This document shows positions 36,001 through 49,105 of a stretch of DNA of 64,000 nucleotides, one piece after another (within the stretch, counting starts at the first letter, position 1; the number at the start of each line of letters is the position of its first letter). Made by a program: the position numbers and the translations under genes. Where the stretch lies: positions 27,199,986 through 27,263,985 of the forward strand of contig NC_133778.1 in NCBI RefSeq assembly GCF_003597395.2, given 5' to 3'. Below the pieces are notes generated by a model. The model had not been told where the DNA came from, ran no database searches, and saw only the letters and a list, made by a program, of their open reading frames with translations. This stretch comes from Chelonoidis abingdonii. Taxonomy: Eukaryota; Chordata; Testudines; Testudinidae.

Positions 36001-36274
36001 AGTTTGGGTGGGTAGGGAGGCTGCTGAGTTAAATCCTGGGAGCTGGGGAATGGTGGCCAATCAGCACCTCTCTCCCTCAGTCGGCCAATGGATGCCAGAG
36101 ACTCCCAGGGGGAGGGGTTATCCATTGTCCTTTGGCAAGTGTCCCCCTTTCACAGCCAGCCCCATCCATTTCCCTCGCCCACCGATATGGGTGGATGTCA
36201 TTTCTCAGCCCAGGTATGGGGGCATTCAGTGCTCACATTTGTACTTAACTGGATTTCCCTTTTTTCTCCTTTAA

Positions 36275-36410
36275 TCTCGCTGACTCATCTATGAAACGAT
36301 AACACCTTCCTACTTCACTGAGGTGTCGTAAGCACTGGTGACTTGGAAAAGTGATCTGAAGATGAGAAGCGCTAAGTGATAGTATTGCTATTACTTATTA
36401 TTGAAAGATG
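36275..36410 (+). repeat. CORE-SINE/MIR-like 3' fragment
   Basis: CTGACTCATCTATGAAACG near 36280, then AGTGATCTGAAGATGAGAAG and CGCTAAGTGATAGTATTGC, fits the sense 3' half of MIR-like elements. Confidence 0.5.
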
Positions 36411-37199
36411 CTGAAGAGTTTCCACTTAGCACAACACCTACAGAGCTTGTGCTTTCACAGTCCATCACTTACAACAGGGTTCCAAATTCAGCAGCAGCAC
36501 CTCGGAAGCTGCTAGCCTTCTTTCAGTTCCTTTACAGTCATTTGTATACACGGGGAAATCCTATCGCTTAAAAAGCCTTCATGTTTCAGCACATGGATGG
36601 GAGATCTTTATAAATTCATTCAGTGCCTTCCTATTTGTTGTGATTCATCTGGGAATTAATTCAGTGCTGTCCTTAATTACAAAATAACTGTGTTCTCCAG
36701 TCTGTGCAACAATTTTCCTTGTGTAAGCCTTCTGCCAGGTGATTAAGGGCAGCAAAGAGGGCTGAGTTCAATGTATCTAAGGTTCCTCTTGACAAATAAC
36801 TAAACTGGCTTGAGCCCCAGTGCCCCACCCAGAAACCTGGGGAAACTAAAAGCACTCTGCCCAGCTGCCCTTAACAGGAAGAAATTCCTCACAAGCACTC
36901 AGACTGTGTACAAACAAGGAAATCCTTACTAGTGGAAAGGGAACACAGTCAGCACAGAATATATATGCAAATCAGAAGTAAAATATACTCCTCCCTTCAG
37001 GAATTTGGCAGTAGTCAGTCTAATTCTCTCCCCACCCTTGGATGAGAATGTGATAATCCCTTGGCTGAACCACCTCACCCATGCATCAAACCCATCTCTC
37101 AGTTTGGATCAGTTAGTAGCAGTAGTCCAAGTGCCTCTTTGTGGGTTTCTCTGCAGTCCCAAGGAAGCTGCTTGCATGGTTATGCCAGGAGGCACTACC

Positions 37200-37500
37200 A
37201 CCTTACCTAGCTTAGTGATTGTCCACATGTTTGTTGACCCATCAAAGAATTCTAATAGATTGAGAAGGCGTGATTTCCCTTTACAAAGCCGTATTGACTT
37301 TTCCCCAATACATTGTGTTGATTTGTGTCTCTGATAATTCTGTTCTTTACTGTAGTTTCAACCAGTTTGCCTGGTACCGAAGTTAGGTTTACCAGCCTGT
37401 AATTGCCAGGACCACCACTGGAGCCTTTTCCGAAAACTGACGTTACGTTAGATATCCACCAATCATCTGGTACAGAGGTCGATTTAAGAGATAATGCAGG
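37200..37500 (-). pseudogene. CR1-like LINE reverse-transcriptase fragment
   Basis: Read on the minus strand, the segment encodes NYRLVNLTSVPGKLVE followed by a QYGFVKGNHAF segment. These correspond to the conserved NYRPVSLTSVPGK and QHGF-G regions of CR1-family reverse transcriptase. Stops follow, and no frame extends in either direction, so it is a dead fragment. Confidence 0.6.
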
Positions 37501-37806
37501 TAAGAGAGATGTGTGTAGACCTTTTATTGTTTAAAAGTCCTCTTCTCTTATGTTTTGCTCTGTTCCTGCTGCTAAACAATGCTTTTGTTTTAGGAAACTG
37601 TTTTAGGACACTGTAATCCACTGGTTACAGATTCTTGAAGGAATGGTCCGCAGCTACTGAATCCACTCTGGCCTGCTGAATAAGAACAGTCAATACACAT
37701 GGTACTGTAGCTTAGGACCAGGTCTAAGCGTGGAAAAGTAGTGTGATTCCACCCCAGGAAGGTAAAGGCATGAGGTCTGACATGGGTAATAGTGCACCCA
37801 GAGGAC

Positions 37807-38060
37807 GTGTCTACACTGCAGTCAGAGGTGATTGCAGCAAATGTTGTAACACTCATGGTAGCCTTAATCTAGCTAGAACGACTATAAATAGCAATGAAGA
37901 CACAGTTGCATGGGCTGTGGGCTTCAGTGCAGTCTTACACCTAAGTATGAACCCCTGGTCCTGGATGGGCCCACGCTGCCATGTCTTCACTGCTATTTTT
38001 GACTGTTCTAGCTAGATTAAAGCTAGTACGAGTATGCCAGCATACCACAGACACACCCAG
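37807..38060. mobile_element. long palindromic MITE (~250 bp)
   Basis: Arms at 37866-37902 and 37982-38018 are inverted copies around AATCTAGCTAGAAC. The inverted match extends outward (GTGATTGCAGC against GGTATGCTGGC). The left end carries TGTCTACACTGCAGTCAGAG. A transcript could form a long hairpin. Confidence 0.6.
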
Positions 38061-39149
38061 AGAGAGGTCGGAGTGGCATCTGGCCCTGTAACAGTGACAG
38101 TGATTCAGCTTTGTTAAGGTGTTGGGTAGGCAAGGCCTTACCTGAGTCCACACAGCTCAGCTAATGTCCTCTGCAATGGCTCTTACAGTGAAGCCCTTAC
38201 TCTACTCCATCTCTTACAGTGGCATCTTCAGTCTGCATGGCCTCTCGCAGTAAAGTCTCCACAGGAGGGGAAACAAGACCAGTTAGGATCTTTGAGCAGA
38301 GTCATGGCCTTCTTGGAAATGAGCTCTTTGCCACAAAGTAATAACTCTATCCCTACCTCAGAGCATTCGAGCTCATTGCCCCCAAAATCCAAGTCCATGG
38401 TAGTTATGGTGACTCCTCAATGCCACTAAAAGAATTGTGGGTAGGTAGCCTATGCAAATGAAGCTCTCTGTGGCATAAATTTTCACCAATAGACAGCTCT
38501 TTCTCTTATGCAGCTTCTGGCCATAGGGTTTATACTTATAAATTACAGACAATTCCTCTGGGTGAGAGGCACACTTTGCCAGAGTTTGCATGTTTTGTTT
38601 TTTATCACAATTGAAAATTGATGATGCACAGGCCTTTCAGAAGAGAAGTCATGCAAAAAATCAAGGGTGAGGAGAGGGAAAGGGGCCAGATCAGGGCACT
38701 GGAAAATCTCAGTGCAAAAAAAAAAAAAAAAAAAGTTGCACACATTAGTACATGTGAAAAGCAAATTTATGCAGCTAGATATGCTGGGTCAGGACAAACT
38801 TCCAAGGGAGAGCTCACAGTGAAGGAAACTTTCCCTTGGGGCCAGTATGTGGAGCCCAGTTCCTCTTTTTAGTAACAAAGCAACTTTGACAGGGGTTTTT
38901 GCCCAATTGCTTTCTTCCTGGTAAAAATACATGTTACAGTTTCCTCTTGTAACAAGCACTCTCCGACCCCCCAAAAAACCCCAAACCCTAATACGTGTGC
39001 TGTTTATTCAGTTTAGATTACCATGCACAGAGCTGAGTAAAAAACCATCAAATTTCCACTCTACAGCAATGGATCATTAGCAGTTTAAGTTCAAAAGAGT
39101 CTATTCAGACTCTGTAAGACCCATTTGCATTATGTCACCTCTACTACTA

Positions 39150-39184
<35 letters not shown>

Positions 39185-40009
39185 ACAGCTAATAAAATAA
39201 AAGGTTCAAAACCCAGAGCTATTCAACTGAACTCAGCAACAAATTCTCCTAAACAATTACATCTGTTGAGGATATGGGTAGATGGGACACATGACTAATG
39301 TTTCAAGAGGATGTTCCCCCTTGAGTAACTTGGGAAAGCAGCTAAGGTTAAAAGGACACGGATACAAATGAGACACACAAGGCTTGTAATGCTACCCCTC
39401 AGTACTCCTTCCTTTCTACAGGCCATCGGTAATCTCAGAGGGTCACTTGCTCATGATCTGGGAGCAGTGGGTGGAGTCATGAAACCATAAAAATTGTCAG
39501 TTACAAACTGGATAATACTGATTTAAAAAAAAAACAACATTAAAAGATCCCCATTAAAGACTCTAAACTTGATTCTGTTCTCATTTAAGCTAGTGGGAGA
39601 ATGGTTGTGAATGAATCAGAATCAGCCAAAATTCAAGAGATACTTTACCAGGCACTCAAAAGACAACGAAATCAGTTACATAATCACTGCTAGAATCTAT
39701 CACTTACTTGTTGATCTTTCGTGTATTTCTACCTTTCCTTTTAAAATACTCATGTATTTTTCCCAGGTTGGTTCTCACTTTTATTTTTTACCATGTTTTG
39801 AGCTTTTCTAAAACTGGGCATATTTCCTCTTTAAGAACAGAAAAATAATTCAAACACTTCTCAGAACTGCACAATATATCCAATGGCCACTTACCAGAGC
39901 CTCTGCAGACCAGTTCCATTGGTCCAAGGGAATCATGTGATATTATGCCACAGAAGTTTCTTGGCAAAGAGTTCCTTGTTCTTTGCAAACGGCCCTCAGA
40001 CCTGACAAG
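38061..40009. other. unassigned noncoding DNA with two long A runs
   Basis: A runs of 19 bp (38716-38734) and 27 bp (39154-39180) are present. The text before each does not match a SINE or processed gene that I recognise. No gene found. Confidence 0.45.
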
Positions 40010-41080
40010 CTCACTGTTCCAAACACATCATTTATCTATATAGCATGTTAGGTATCACAGAAAGCTCATAACTTGTCAAAATTCATAATCATTGTGAGGT
40101 GCATGTATGGGTAATATTTAAGGAATAATGTATTTATATTGAAAGTACACTTTATGGACTTGGAGTAAAAGTTAATCACCAGGGGATAATATGTCTCCAT
40201 GATGACCCATTCAGTCAGCAGGGAATGGTCACCCCGCCTGTTAAGCCAGTGATGCAATGCAAGGCTCAATTGTTTCACCTTGCTCAGTCCCAAGACTTCC
40301 CATGGAAGACCATCAGAGACAACTGGAAACAATCAAAACCTCTTGAAGGCAAAAATGAAAAAAGGAACATTATGACAAGACAAGAGATTCGCACTGTCTA
40401 TGACTTTTTCAATATAACACAAAGGAGAGACGGGTTCTCTAAATCCTTTCACTGAAATGACATCTTGAGGAGCAAGGTGTTCCCATGAAGAATTGAATCC
40501 TGGTTCCTGTGAAGCCAGTCAGTTCCGCAACTGACTGATCTTTGGGAAAAGACCCACTTTACTGGATAGGAAAGTAACTATTAATAAGTGTAGCCCTAGG
40601 TTGGTGGTTTATGATTTTGTTTTGTATTGTAACCAGTTGTTTTCATCGCTTTCTCTCATTTGTAGTTAAGCCTTTACCATTTCTTAAATAAACCTACTTA
40701 TGTTTAAACCTACAAGTGCAGCCTGGCTTACAAGTAAAACTGGGGTGCACTGTACCTTTGGGGGGGAATTTCTGTGAGTAGCCAGTGTCAGGGGCTGGAT
40801 ATCATGGGGGAATGATTCAAAGGGATTGTGTTGCCCCTATTGTTAACCTGCAAGGTGAAGACAGGACTGGCATAGCCCAGAGGAGAGAGCATGATTGGCT
40901 GAAAGGCTGGTGGTGTCAGGGAGCTGACACCCAGACAGGCACAGGCAAGAATCACTCACGCCGGAGGCAGCGGGTAACAAGGTGACTCCCAGTCTTCAGT
41001 GCTCTGAGAATCATCATTGTACATACCCCGAAGTGACAGGAGTTTTGCTCTGGGAGAAAAATCCATGCTGGGAAATCCCA
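40010..41080 (+). repeat. LTR/ERV-derived-like interspersed repeat, relative of 10880-11840
   Basis: CATGATGACCCATTCAGTCAG near 40199, TTTCTTAAATAAACCTAC near 40680 and a G-rich block near 40760-40920 appear in the order seen for the element at 10880-11840. The detailed identity is low, so the relationship is tentative. Confidence 0.4.
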
Positions 41081-41111
41081 CAGGATTCACACGGTCCAAG
41101 TCTGATCTAGA

Positions 41112-41275
41112 GCTTTGGCTACACTGGGGTTTTAGCAAGTGGGTGTATTGCATGCACACAAACCCCTAGCATAGACACAAATTACACAAGTGCCGTGAGA
41201 TCTGTACCAGTTTTAACTATAACTACAGTATGGGTTTGCACAGGTATAACTACAAACCCAGTGTAGACAAGGCCT
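41112..41275. repeat. palindromic MITE-like element with TACACTGGG ends
   Basis: AGCTTTGGCTACACTGGGG at the left and AACCCAGTGTAGACAAGGCC at the right are inverted copies. The interior has TGCATGCACACAAAC and repeated TATAACTACA text. Confidence 0.55.
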
Positions 41276-42879
41276 AACTAGGGCCTGATCCTGTGAGGTG
41301 CTGAGCACCCACTGTTTGATAAGGGCACTTATCACCCTGCCAGATGGTGTCTTATCTCCTACCTATAGCCTCCCTAAGAATCTAATTCTGAACATATACC
41401 GAGGTAAAACATGAGTAGCTATATTAGTATCAATGGATTAACACCAGTGTTGGAATAAGAATCAGGCCCATAGTCTCTTTGTATTATAGGTCTGTCCTTT
41501 CTATGGTGTTTGCAACATTTTAGTTTAGCTTCATTTGCAAAGGAAGGGAATCCTGAGGATCTACCCTATAATTAACATGTTACTTACCTCGTCTTCCAGC
41601 TCAGTGAGAAAGAAATCTAAAGACCGGACATAACATTTAACTGTGCAGCATGTCCTAATCAGCTCCCTGAAGCTTACTAAATTATCCTTTAATATCAGCT
41701 GTTGTTAATGGCCCACCAGTCACCCCAACTAGCCAAACACACCTAGCAGCATTTTCAGTTTTTAAAAAGCCTACATCTGTAAATGAGTTACACTGAATCT
41801 CAGCATTGGGGGGAAAAAATAAAGAACAGTGTTCCCATGCTTCCTGAAGCAGCTTTGACAGCAAAAAGAATTCTCTTAATCATTTCAGAGAGACCATTCC
41901 AGACTGTGGTGTAATTTATCTACTGTTACTGTGTTGTCTCTGAATTCATCTGCACCGGGCGTGAAACAGTCTTAATTTCTTTCCAGTTCTGCAAACAAAA
42001 GGAAATGGAAATAACGCACTGAACATTGATATTAAATCTCCCTTCCCAGCTAAACAACAATTGTTTACAAGATTTTAGGTCATTGCTGATGTGAAGGATA
42101 GGATTGAGACTCAGATATTAAAAAGTCTGGGTTATAAAATCACATTGAAAAATATATTAATGAATTGTGGGAAAACATTGCTGGGTAATCAGATATCTCG
42201 TGGGTTTCTGCATGAAATCCAAAGCTGACACTCTCAGGGGATAGCGCAGACTGAATAATTCTCCTACCAGGAGGTTGGACTGCCAAAATGGCAGCTAATG
42301 ATGTGTTTCAATTGTCCTTGGCCAATTCTGTATGGATAAATTGGTATTAGGAGTACCTGGGTGACCCTGCCCTTCCTTCTCAGGCAAAGTTTTTAACAGG
42401 CAACATAACAAATAACCCAATATACCTCACTCTGATTGAATGCATTAACCTTTCCATAAATACAGCTTTCAATGCTGGCAGCCTTTTATCCAGTTACCTA
42501 GCATCCAGCACTCCACTTTCAAGTCACCTATTGTCTTGAATTGTGCTGCTCCTTACTTATTTTTTTTTAAAAAAGAGTAATAATGTAACCCTTGATCAGG
42601 TTAAGAATTTGTACCTGTGGAGAGGACAGAGCCAGGCTGAATCTGAACTTGGACTATTTCTCCCATTTTATTGACCATTTCAGGCTCATAGACCTAGCTG
42701 TCTGGTAAAAAGGCAGGGCAAACATTTCCTGCTCCTTAAGCCATCCAACCACACTCAGAAGCAGAAACATAAGCAATAAGTTCTCACAGGAGTAGAAGGA
42801 AAGCTGAGGGCCATTTGTGGGCATGATTTTCATCTCAAGCAGGAAGCGTTTCCTGGGAGTAATGCTTTTCATTTTCAGA

Positions 42880-43070
42880 CTGCTTTACAAATGTTAATTC
42901 TCACAATACCCCTGAGCAGTAACGATTATTCTCCTCAGTTTCCAGAGGGAGAGATTGAAGGAGATAGACTAATGGACTTACCCCAAACCAGAAGGATTCA
43001 GTGGTACATTACAGCTCAGGACAGTCTTGGCTCCCAGTCCTGTGGTCAGACCATGCCTCTTCCTTGAAAC
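42880..43070 (-). repeat. CORE-SINE/MIR-like fragment
   Basis: CAATACCCCTGAGCAGTAAC followed by ATTATTCTCCTCAGTTTCC, GGACTTACCCCAAACCAGAA and GGCTCCCAGTCCTGTGG fits an antisense MIR-like copy: the 3' end first, then the core and the tRNA-side text. Confidence 0.5.
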
Positions 43071-44049
43071 GATAAACTCAAAATTAGACTGTGTGAGGCA
43101 ACCTATTATTGGTGTAAAACAAAGTAGGAGGCATCTGTACATTCAATACCTCAGAAGAGAGAAAGGGCTTGTAAAATAAAGGTACACTCACCCCATAGTC
43201 AAACCCAACTCAATCTGATTTAGCTCATGAATTCTTAAGGGACATGCGCTAAAAGACTGATGACTAGATCTTATTAGGCTCTTCAGACATGAAAGAGTTT
43301 CAGGAGTTCCTGCAGATAAAGGTACCACATTTCTCATCTCCTTTGAGTATTCAAACTTACTTTCAAGAAGGCACGCCCTGTCCACAAAGTAAAACTTACC
43401 CCAGCTTTGGCACTGGAGGGACAATAATGATATCCTTTGGAGGTAAGCAGACCTTGCTGTTAAGGAAATTGACCATAAGGAGCATAAATGATTGATTTCC
43501 CCCATACCTAAACCCATGCGCACAGACTCAGCGCAAAGCATTTGGCCCATAAACAAAGTCTTTTCTGATGAATGGATGGTGACTGCTGCATCCTTGCCTG
43601 CCAAGCTAAGCGTTGTTCACCGGTGGGAAAGCATCCTCTTCAGTGAATCAATTGCTACCAACCAGCTTCTGAAAATAATTAAACTAAATTAAACTAAACT
43701 AAAACTAGAGTAGTTCACCCAGAGGAAGATGGTGCCACAGAAACATACTGACGGTGGGGCAGTTAGGTACCTAAAAGAACAAGAGCCCTAGTTAAAACCT
43801 GTGTCTGGGAACTGGATTTTATCACTGGTGGATCTATTTTCTCCTCCCAAAGTGATGGCCATTGTGTAAATGCCTAAATGTGTAATACTATTCCACATTT
43901 CTCATAGGACTATAGGAAATTTAGGAGCTGTGGTAGCAAGTACAAGTTCTTTCTCCTCACATATTAGTGTAAACTGCAATGAAAAAAAGATTCCTTGGAA
44001 GACATTTATCTGTGCTACTTGTTGTGGATGACCATATGGTCACTATTTA
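43071..44049. other. unassigned noncoding DNA
   Basis: No gene. A small AAACTAAATT-type tandem stretch occurs at about 43678-43705. Confidence 0.4.
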
Positions 44050-44235
44050 TATATGACAGTAATACCAAAAAGGCCCAACTGAGAGTGCATGACTCTGTAC
44101 AAAACCAGAGACTGTCCCTGCCTGCCTCAAAAGCGCTAAATACACAAGACAAAGGCTTTGGGGGAAATGAAGGTGCAAAGAAGTTCACTCAATAGGTCAG
44201 TGGCAGAGCCCAGCTACCAGGCCCGCACTTTCCTC
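44050..44235 (-). repeat. CORE-SINE/MIR-like fragment
   Basis: AAGGCCCAACTGAGAGTGC, then GTACAAAACCAGAGACTGTC, AAGGTGCAAAGAAGTTCAC and GGTCAGTGGCAGAGCCCAG follow the antisense order of amniote MIR-like repeats. Confidence 0.5.
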
Positions 44236-44479
44236 ATATATAGTCGAATAGAAACAGTGCTTCTTAGACCCAAGGCTTGCAGTGTGTTTCTTTAATACTG
44301 CCTACTCTGCTTAATGAGAGCAGGAAATCCAGTTAACTGAGCTACCTCTCAGCAAATCAGTTATAATAGTGTGAAACAAGGGCAGTGTTGCTGGGGACAT
44401 TGTGAACATTAGGACCAATATGGTAGGTGATAGATGTGCAAAGTCACTTAGTTGGAAAATAGAAAAGTCTCATTTATAA

Positions 44480-44583
44480 AGGGCCAGATCCTGCCAGGCG
44501 CTGAGTGCCCTCAACTCCTTTTGACTAATTTTAAAGTCAATGGCACCTGAGGGCAATAAGCACCAACGGAAGATCAAGCACTT
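44480..44583. repeat. palindromic MITE-like element
   Basis: AGGGCCAGATCCTGCCAGGC at the left pairs loosely with GGAAGATCAAGCACT at the right; internal GAGTGCCCTCA and TGAGGGCAATAAGCAC are inverted. The middle holds an AAAGTCAATGG core motif. Confidence 0.45.
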
Positions 44584-46122
44584 TATAAACACATCTGTAT
44601 TTACCCACAGGGTGACATGTGCTTAATCCTCATCTCCCCTATTGCTCTGACTGGAGTGTCACTGGCAATGAGACCTTGTCATAGCATGTAGCATAGCAAC
44701 ACTGACCATGTCATATCAGAGGGGTATGTTCTCTGCAAAGCTTTGACCATGCAATTGCCATTAAATACTTAGTCAAGAGTATACCCTCACACTGGCTGTA
44801 GCTGACCTGGCTTTAACTTTAGCTAAACAAAATATTTACTTCCCCCTTAGAATGGCTATAGCCTGAAAACTGGTAAGTGTAGAAGTCAATGTAACAAGTA
44901 TGGAATATTTGGTGCTGTTTTTATCTTTGCAAATATCATACCAATATGATGACTACTGCTGCTACTACTTTTTTTTCCCTTCTCTAACATATTATTCCAT
45001 TGACACAACACGGAAGAATATTGCAGTGAAGAAATACATTGGTAATTGCACTGCCAGTTTTATAAACAGTACTATCAAGCTACAGTCAGCAATCATGCAC
45101 AGTGCTCGAAAACAACAACAAAAGATGAAACAAGACTCACCAAAAATGGAGCTGGTATATAGTCAATATGTACACATTCTTACTCTCTGCTATTTCCTGT
45201 GAGTGAAAAGAATTTAACTCCTCAGTGGATTCAAAACCCATCTGACAGCATTTGTATTAATTCATGCTAAGAGAAATTATATTTTATCTCAAATATAAAT
45301 GATAATTGCTGGTTCCACATTTGTTAAAAATATTTATTATAGTGAAATACCTTGAAATGTTTTCATTATTCTATCTGAATGTTTTTTCTCTCAATCACAA
45401 AAAGATTTTGAATTCTGACTATATGCTTTGCCAGGCCTATATGAATCCTAACAATTGAATACACCCTGGGAACACTAAACTGTGTTTTCTATGTTCCGGA
45501 GCCAATTTGCCTGGCCTGGAAACAGGGACCATGCTTATTTGCATAATAACAGACCATTCAAACAGAAGTATTTTAAGAAAAACGCACTGGAAGTTTTAGG
45601 CCAGGTTTAGTCAGTAGATGTAAAGGGTACATTAGCATTCTTGTAAACACTAACAAGCAAACAAATTAAAAAAAACCCAAACAAAACAATATTATTCAAA
45701 CATCCATGTTATAACAGCAGAAACTGAGGTTAAACAATGGAAAGAAACCAATTTTATTAGTGGCCATGGAATGCTATATTAAAATAGATATATCCTTTAT
45801 TTCTATAGCAAACAAACGAGATAAAAACTGTACATCTATAAGAGAGAGACACTGCTTGTCACATGTTGCCGGTCTGAAAGATACTTGGTCCATCTGTAAG
45901 TTATATTTTCATACTTTGCTGCACAAGGTTGTCCACCTAAGTATATATTGTCACAGAATCTGTCTGGAAGTGAATATCTTTATAATTTTCCCTTTAATTT
46001 CTACCCTTTGCCAAATAAACTGTGCTCTCTGATGATGAGGCCTGGACATAGAAACTTACATTAATGTCCATAGTGATATATGTTAACAAGAACAAACTCT
46101 GGATTCAGGGGAAGAGTGAGGG
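44584..46122. other. unassigned noncoding DNA
   Basis: AT-rich, with no gene or repeat I recognise. The plus-strand frames at 44900-45202 and 45760-46032 are featureless. Confidence 0.45.
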
Positions 46123-46188
46123 TGAAATCCTGGTCTCATTGAAATTAATAGGAGTTTTGCCATTGACTTCAATGGAGCCAGGATTTCA
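46123..46188. repeat. short palindromic element, TGAAATCCTGG family, copy 2
   Basis: 66 bp with TGAAATCCTGG at the left and CCAGGATTTCA at the right, and internal TCTCATTGAAATTAAT against CATTGACTTCAATGGAG. Same length as the copy at 49040-49105. Confidence 0.75.
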
Positions 46189-46713
46189 TTGAGTCAGGAA
46201 CACGAAGAGCTCTGAACACAGTCAAGGAAAGAGAAGGTTGCAGTCATCACCTATAATCGTCTGTAAAGGAGCAGGCCGGAGGCTATGTGGGCAAACGGTG
46301 AGCCAACAATAAACCTCACTTCCCCACCACAGAATATTCTCTACTTTGGGCAGCATCCGGGTCATTAGCAGGAAGGCGTTCAGACCAACCGCTGTGTTGG
46401 TGGGTTCGGAACTCCAGCAGATTACATTGCTAATTGGTTGCCCTGCCCCATTAGCTCTATGAGCCCTGTCCTCAGGGCCCCATGTGTTTTGTGCCAAGCT
46501 GAGCCTAAATTCCATGGCTGTTCAGCAAATGGGAAATTCTGCATTAACTTCATTTCAGAGACTGGAGCATTTTCATAATTAATTCAATAACGCGAACAAC
46601 ACATGACGGCTGGATTACTTCTCATACTATCAAGTTATTTCAATCTGCCTCTACATTTTCTGTGTGCCTCAGATTTTTATATTGACAATACACAAGTGCA
46701 CTGCAGAGGCTGG

Positions 46714-46797
46714 AACAGATCCTTAGCTAGTATGAATCACTGTAGCTCAGTTGAAGTCAATTGAGTTATATCGTTTTACACCAGCTAAGGATCTGGC
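46714..46797. repeat. palindromic element, CAGATCCTTAGCT family
   Basis: CAGATCCTTAGCTAGTATG at the left is mirrored by ACACCAGCTAAGGATCTG at the right, with CTGTAGCTC and GAGTTATATCG arms and a GTTGAAGTCAATTG centre. Confidence 0.65.
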
Positions 46798-47013
46798 ACC
46801 TAAGCAAGCATTAGAGGTGACGCGGGACTGTCGGACAAGCATGTGAACTAGATATTTCTATTAAAATAATTAGCGGTGAAATTGTTAGCTATGTTGAGAC
46901 AAGATGCCATTGTTAAGTTTCAGAGTTAACCTCTAGATGAAATGAATGGGGTAGTTCAGCAGAATTATTGTTTTGGGCTGTCTGCAGACTCAGGCAGACA
47001 ACAATGCCTCACT

Positions 47014-47227
47014 TACAATAATAAATAATAATAATAATAATAATAGGAGATATACCTATCTCCTAGAACTGGAAAGGACCTCGAAAGGTCATTGAGTCCA
47101 GCCCCCTGCCTTCACTAGCAGGACCAAGTACTGATTTTTGCCCCAGATCCCTAAGTGGCCCCCTCAAGGATTGACCTCACAACACTGGGTTTAGCAGGCC
47201 AGTGCTCAAACCACTGAGCTATCCCTC
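47014..47227 (-). repeat. tRNA-derived SINE with CR1-type tail and (AAT)n end
   Basis: On the minus strand the element starts with a tRNA-like head (box A region GATAGCTCAGTGGTTTGAGC at 47204-47223, box B region GTTGTGAGGTCAATCC at 47168-47183). A middle follows with GGCCACTTAGGGATCTGGGG, then a tail CCAGTTCTAGGAGATAGG and an (AAT)n microsatellite at 47014-47046. This is the layout of turtle tRNA SINEs whose 3' tail is shared with a CR1-like LINE. It is the best single indicator of a turtle source. Confidence 0.8.
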
Positions 47228-49039
47228 ATGTTTTAACAGTTCAAACAAAGGCTAGATATGTGGGTGGGCATTACATGTAAATTTAGATTCTGGAGCACAT
47301 TCCTATGCTAGGTGGTGGATTCTGTGGCCAATTCCATGACCAAAGAATTGGAGGTTGGCGGTGGGGGGAAATACGGCCATTGGGAAGGTGGTTTTTGTAA
47401 CATGGACACTTCACTAGTACTTGGATTAGAGTCAAACCACCAACACACTTCATACATCACTGAATGGCTATCAACTCTTGGTCACTACTAACGTGAGCTG
47501 AATTTTGAACTCAAACAGTGAACATATCTATAGCCCATTATTACCAATTCCCTATACCATGTTTTCCATCAAGCCTGGATTACTGTGGGGGAGATTGTTC
47601 TTTCGATTTAGTTTGGTTTTTTTTTGTAGTGAATAGCCATTAGCAAATTCTCTGCTACTATACTGTAAAAATTCCTTCCTCTTTTTTATAAAACAAAAAA
47701 CAAAACAAACCCCCTGAGCTGGGCCCACACTTTTCACTGTTGTGGGGAAAAAGGCACTGTCCAATTCATGCAATATTTACCTCTCTGGCTTTTTAAGGAG
47801 TAACACAATGTACAAATTCCAAAAATGGTCCCATTCAGTCCTCACTGGACTTAAGAGTAATAGGTAGAACGTATTCTCCCGAGCGTGGGAGAAAAAAAAC
47901 CAGAAGGAATTCTGCTGTAACTATTTATTTTTATTCTGTAGCATGGTACATCTGTAATAAGATGCTCTATTTCAGCAAGTTTTTTTCTATTTCTCATACA
48001 TTTCCTACAGTTTAGCTTTCTAAGAAACAGAAAAGCTCCCTACCACAATTGCAAACTGATTGCAAACGGTTACATTGCTTGAATCTAATAAATGCATTTC
48101 TCACCGCGCGAGATTTTTTTTTTTTTAAAGTAAAAGACAATGGTAAATTAATCCACTATCTGTACAGTAAAGATTGAGGACAGGGTTACTTGGAGCTAGT
48201 AGAAAAAGAAATGATTATAAACAAAGAGCAGGGGACCCAGAAAGGTTGCAAGAGCAAGGAACTAGCACATTGTGTCCAAAGAAAGTTCAACAATTTTCCC
48301 AGCTCACTGAATTGTGGGAACTCAGCTTTTCCAGGGAATAACTTGCTATTTTTAGTATTTTTATTACACAGTTTGTCACAAGCTGTCTCGGGAGACCATC
48401 AACAATTCATTTCAAACAAAATCCGGCCACAAACACTGCTCCACATGTGATTTAGAACATCTGGACTGAAGGAACAAGCTTTCAAAGCCTGCCAGGACAG
48501 CCTTTTCCTTGCTTCTGTCTTCACGTCAATTGTCACTGTCTCCACGTAAAGCAAATTCAAAAACTAAAATTAAAAAGCTGTTAAATATTCCCTAATTGCA
48601 TATCTGCCCTAAAGGAATGGGAGCGCACACACTGTTCTTTTGAGAGCGCGCAGTTTTGGGTCACATTCCAGGCATTGCGGAGTTTCAGTGATTTAGATGT
48701 CATTTTCCCTATGAAATTCTTGGCCTGGAAGGATGCCAGCTTGAAAACCCATGCCAAAAAGTGTTCACATCACACATCATATCTAAAGATCTTAAAAGGA
48801 GATACCTACTGCTCCCAGCTATATTCCTGCTGCAAATGCTGGCAACACATGGATTTCTTACATACGCAGGGGGACTGTTTGCAACACAGAATAGAGAAGG
48901 TGAATTGTGATCTCTTCAAACTGGTTTTCAGGAACGCTGAAAAGGGAGTAGTAGAGGAAGTCATGTTATGATCCCAACCGGGAGTCTGTAATGATCTGTT
49001 TGGTATCTGCATAGCCGATTGTAAACTGCATGAGATGGA
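47228..49039. other. unassigned noncoding DNA
   Basis: No gene recognised. The plus-strand frames at 48190-48450 and 48675-48971 have no domain signature. Confidence 0.45.
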
Positions 49040-49105
49040 TGAAATCCTGGCCCCATTGAAGTCAATGGGAGTTCTGCCACTGACTTCAGTAGAACCAGGA
49101 TTTCA
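49040..49105. repeat. short palindromic element, TGAAATCCTGG family, copy 3
   Basis: 66 bp with TGAAATCCTGGCCCCATTG at the left and GAACCAGGATTTCA at the right. The inner text GAAGTCAATGGGAG mirrors CTGACTTCAGTAG. Confidence 0.75.

Noticed and set aside
39154..39180. 27-bp A run as the tail of a processed pseudogene or SINE
   Set aside because: The sequence before it matches no gene or SINE I recognise and no target-site duplication is evident.
47168..47223. A functional tRNA gene
   Set aside because: Box A and box B are present, but the sequence runs directly into SINE body, CR1-like tail and (AAT)n, so it is a SINE head.
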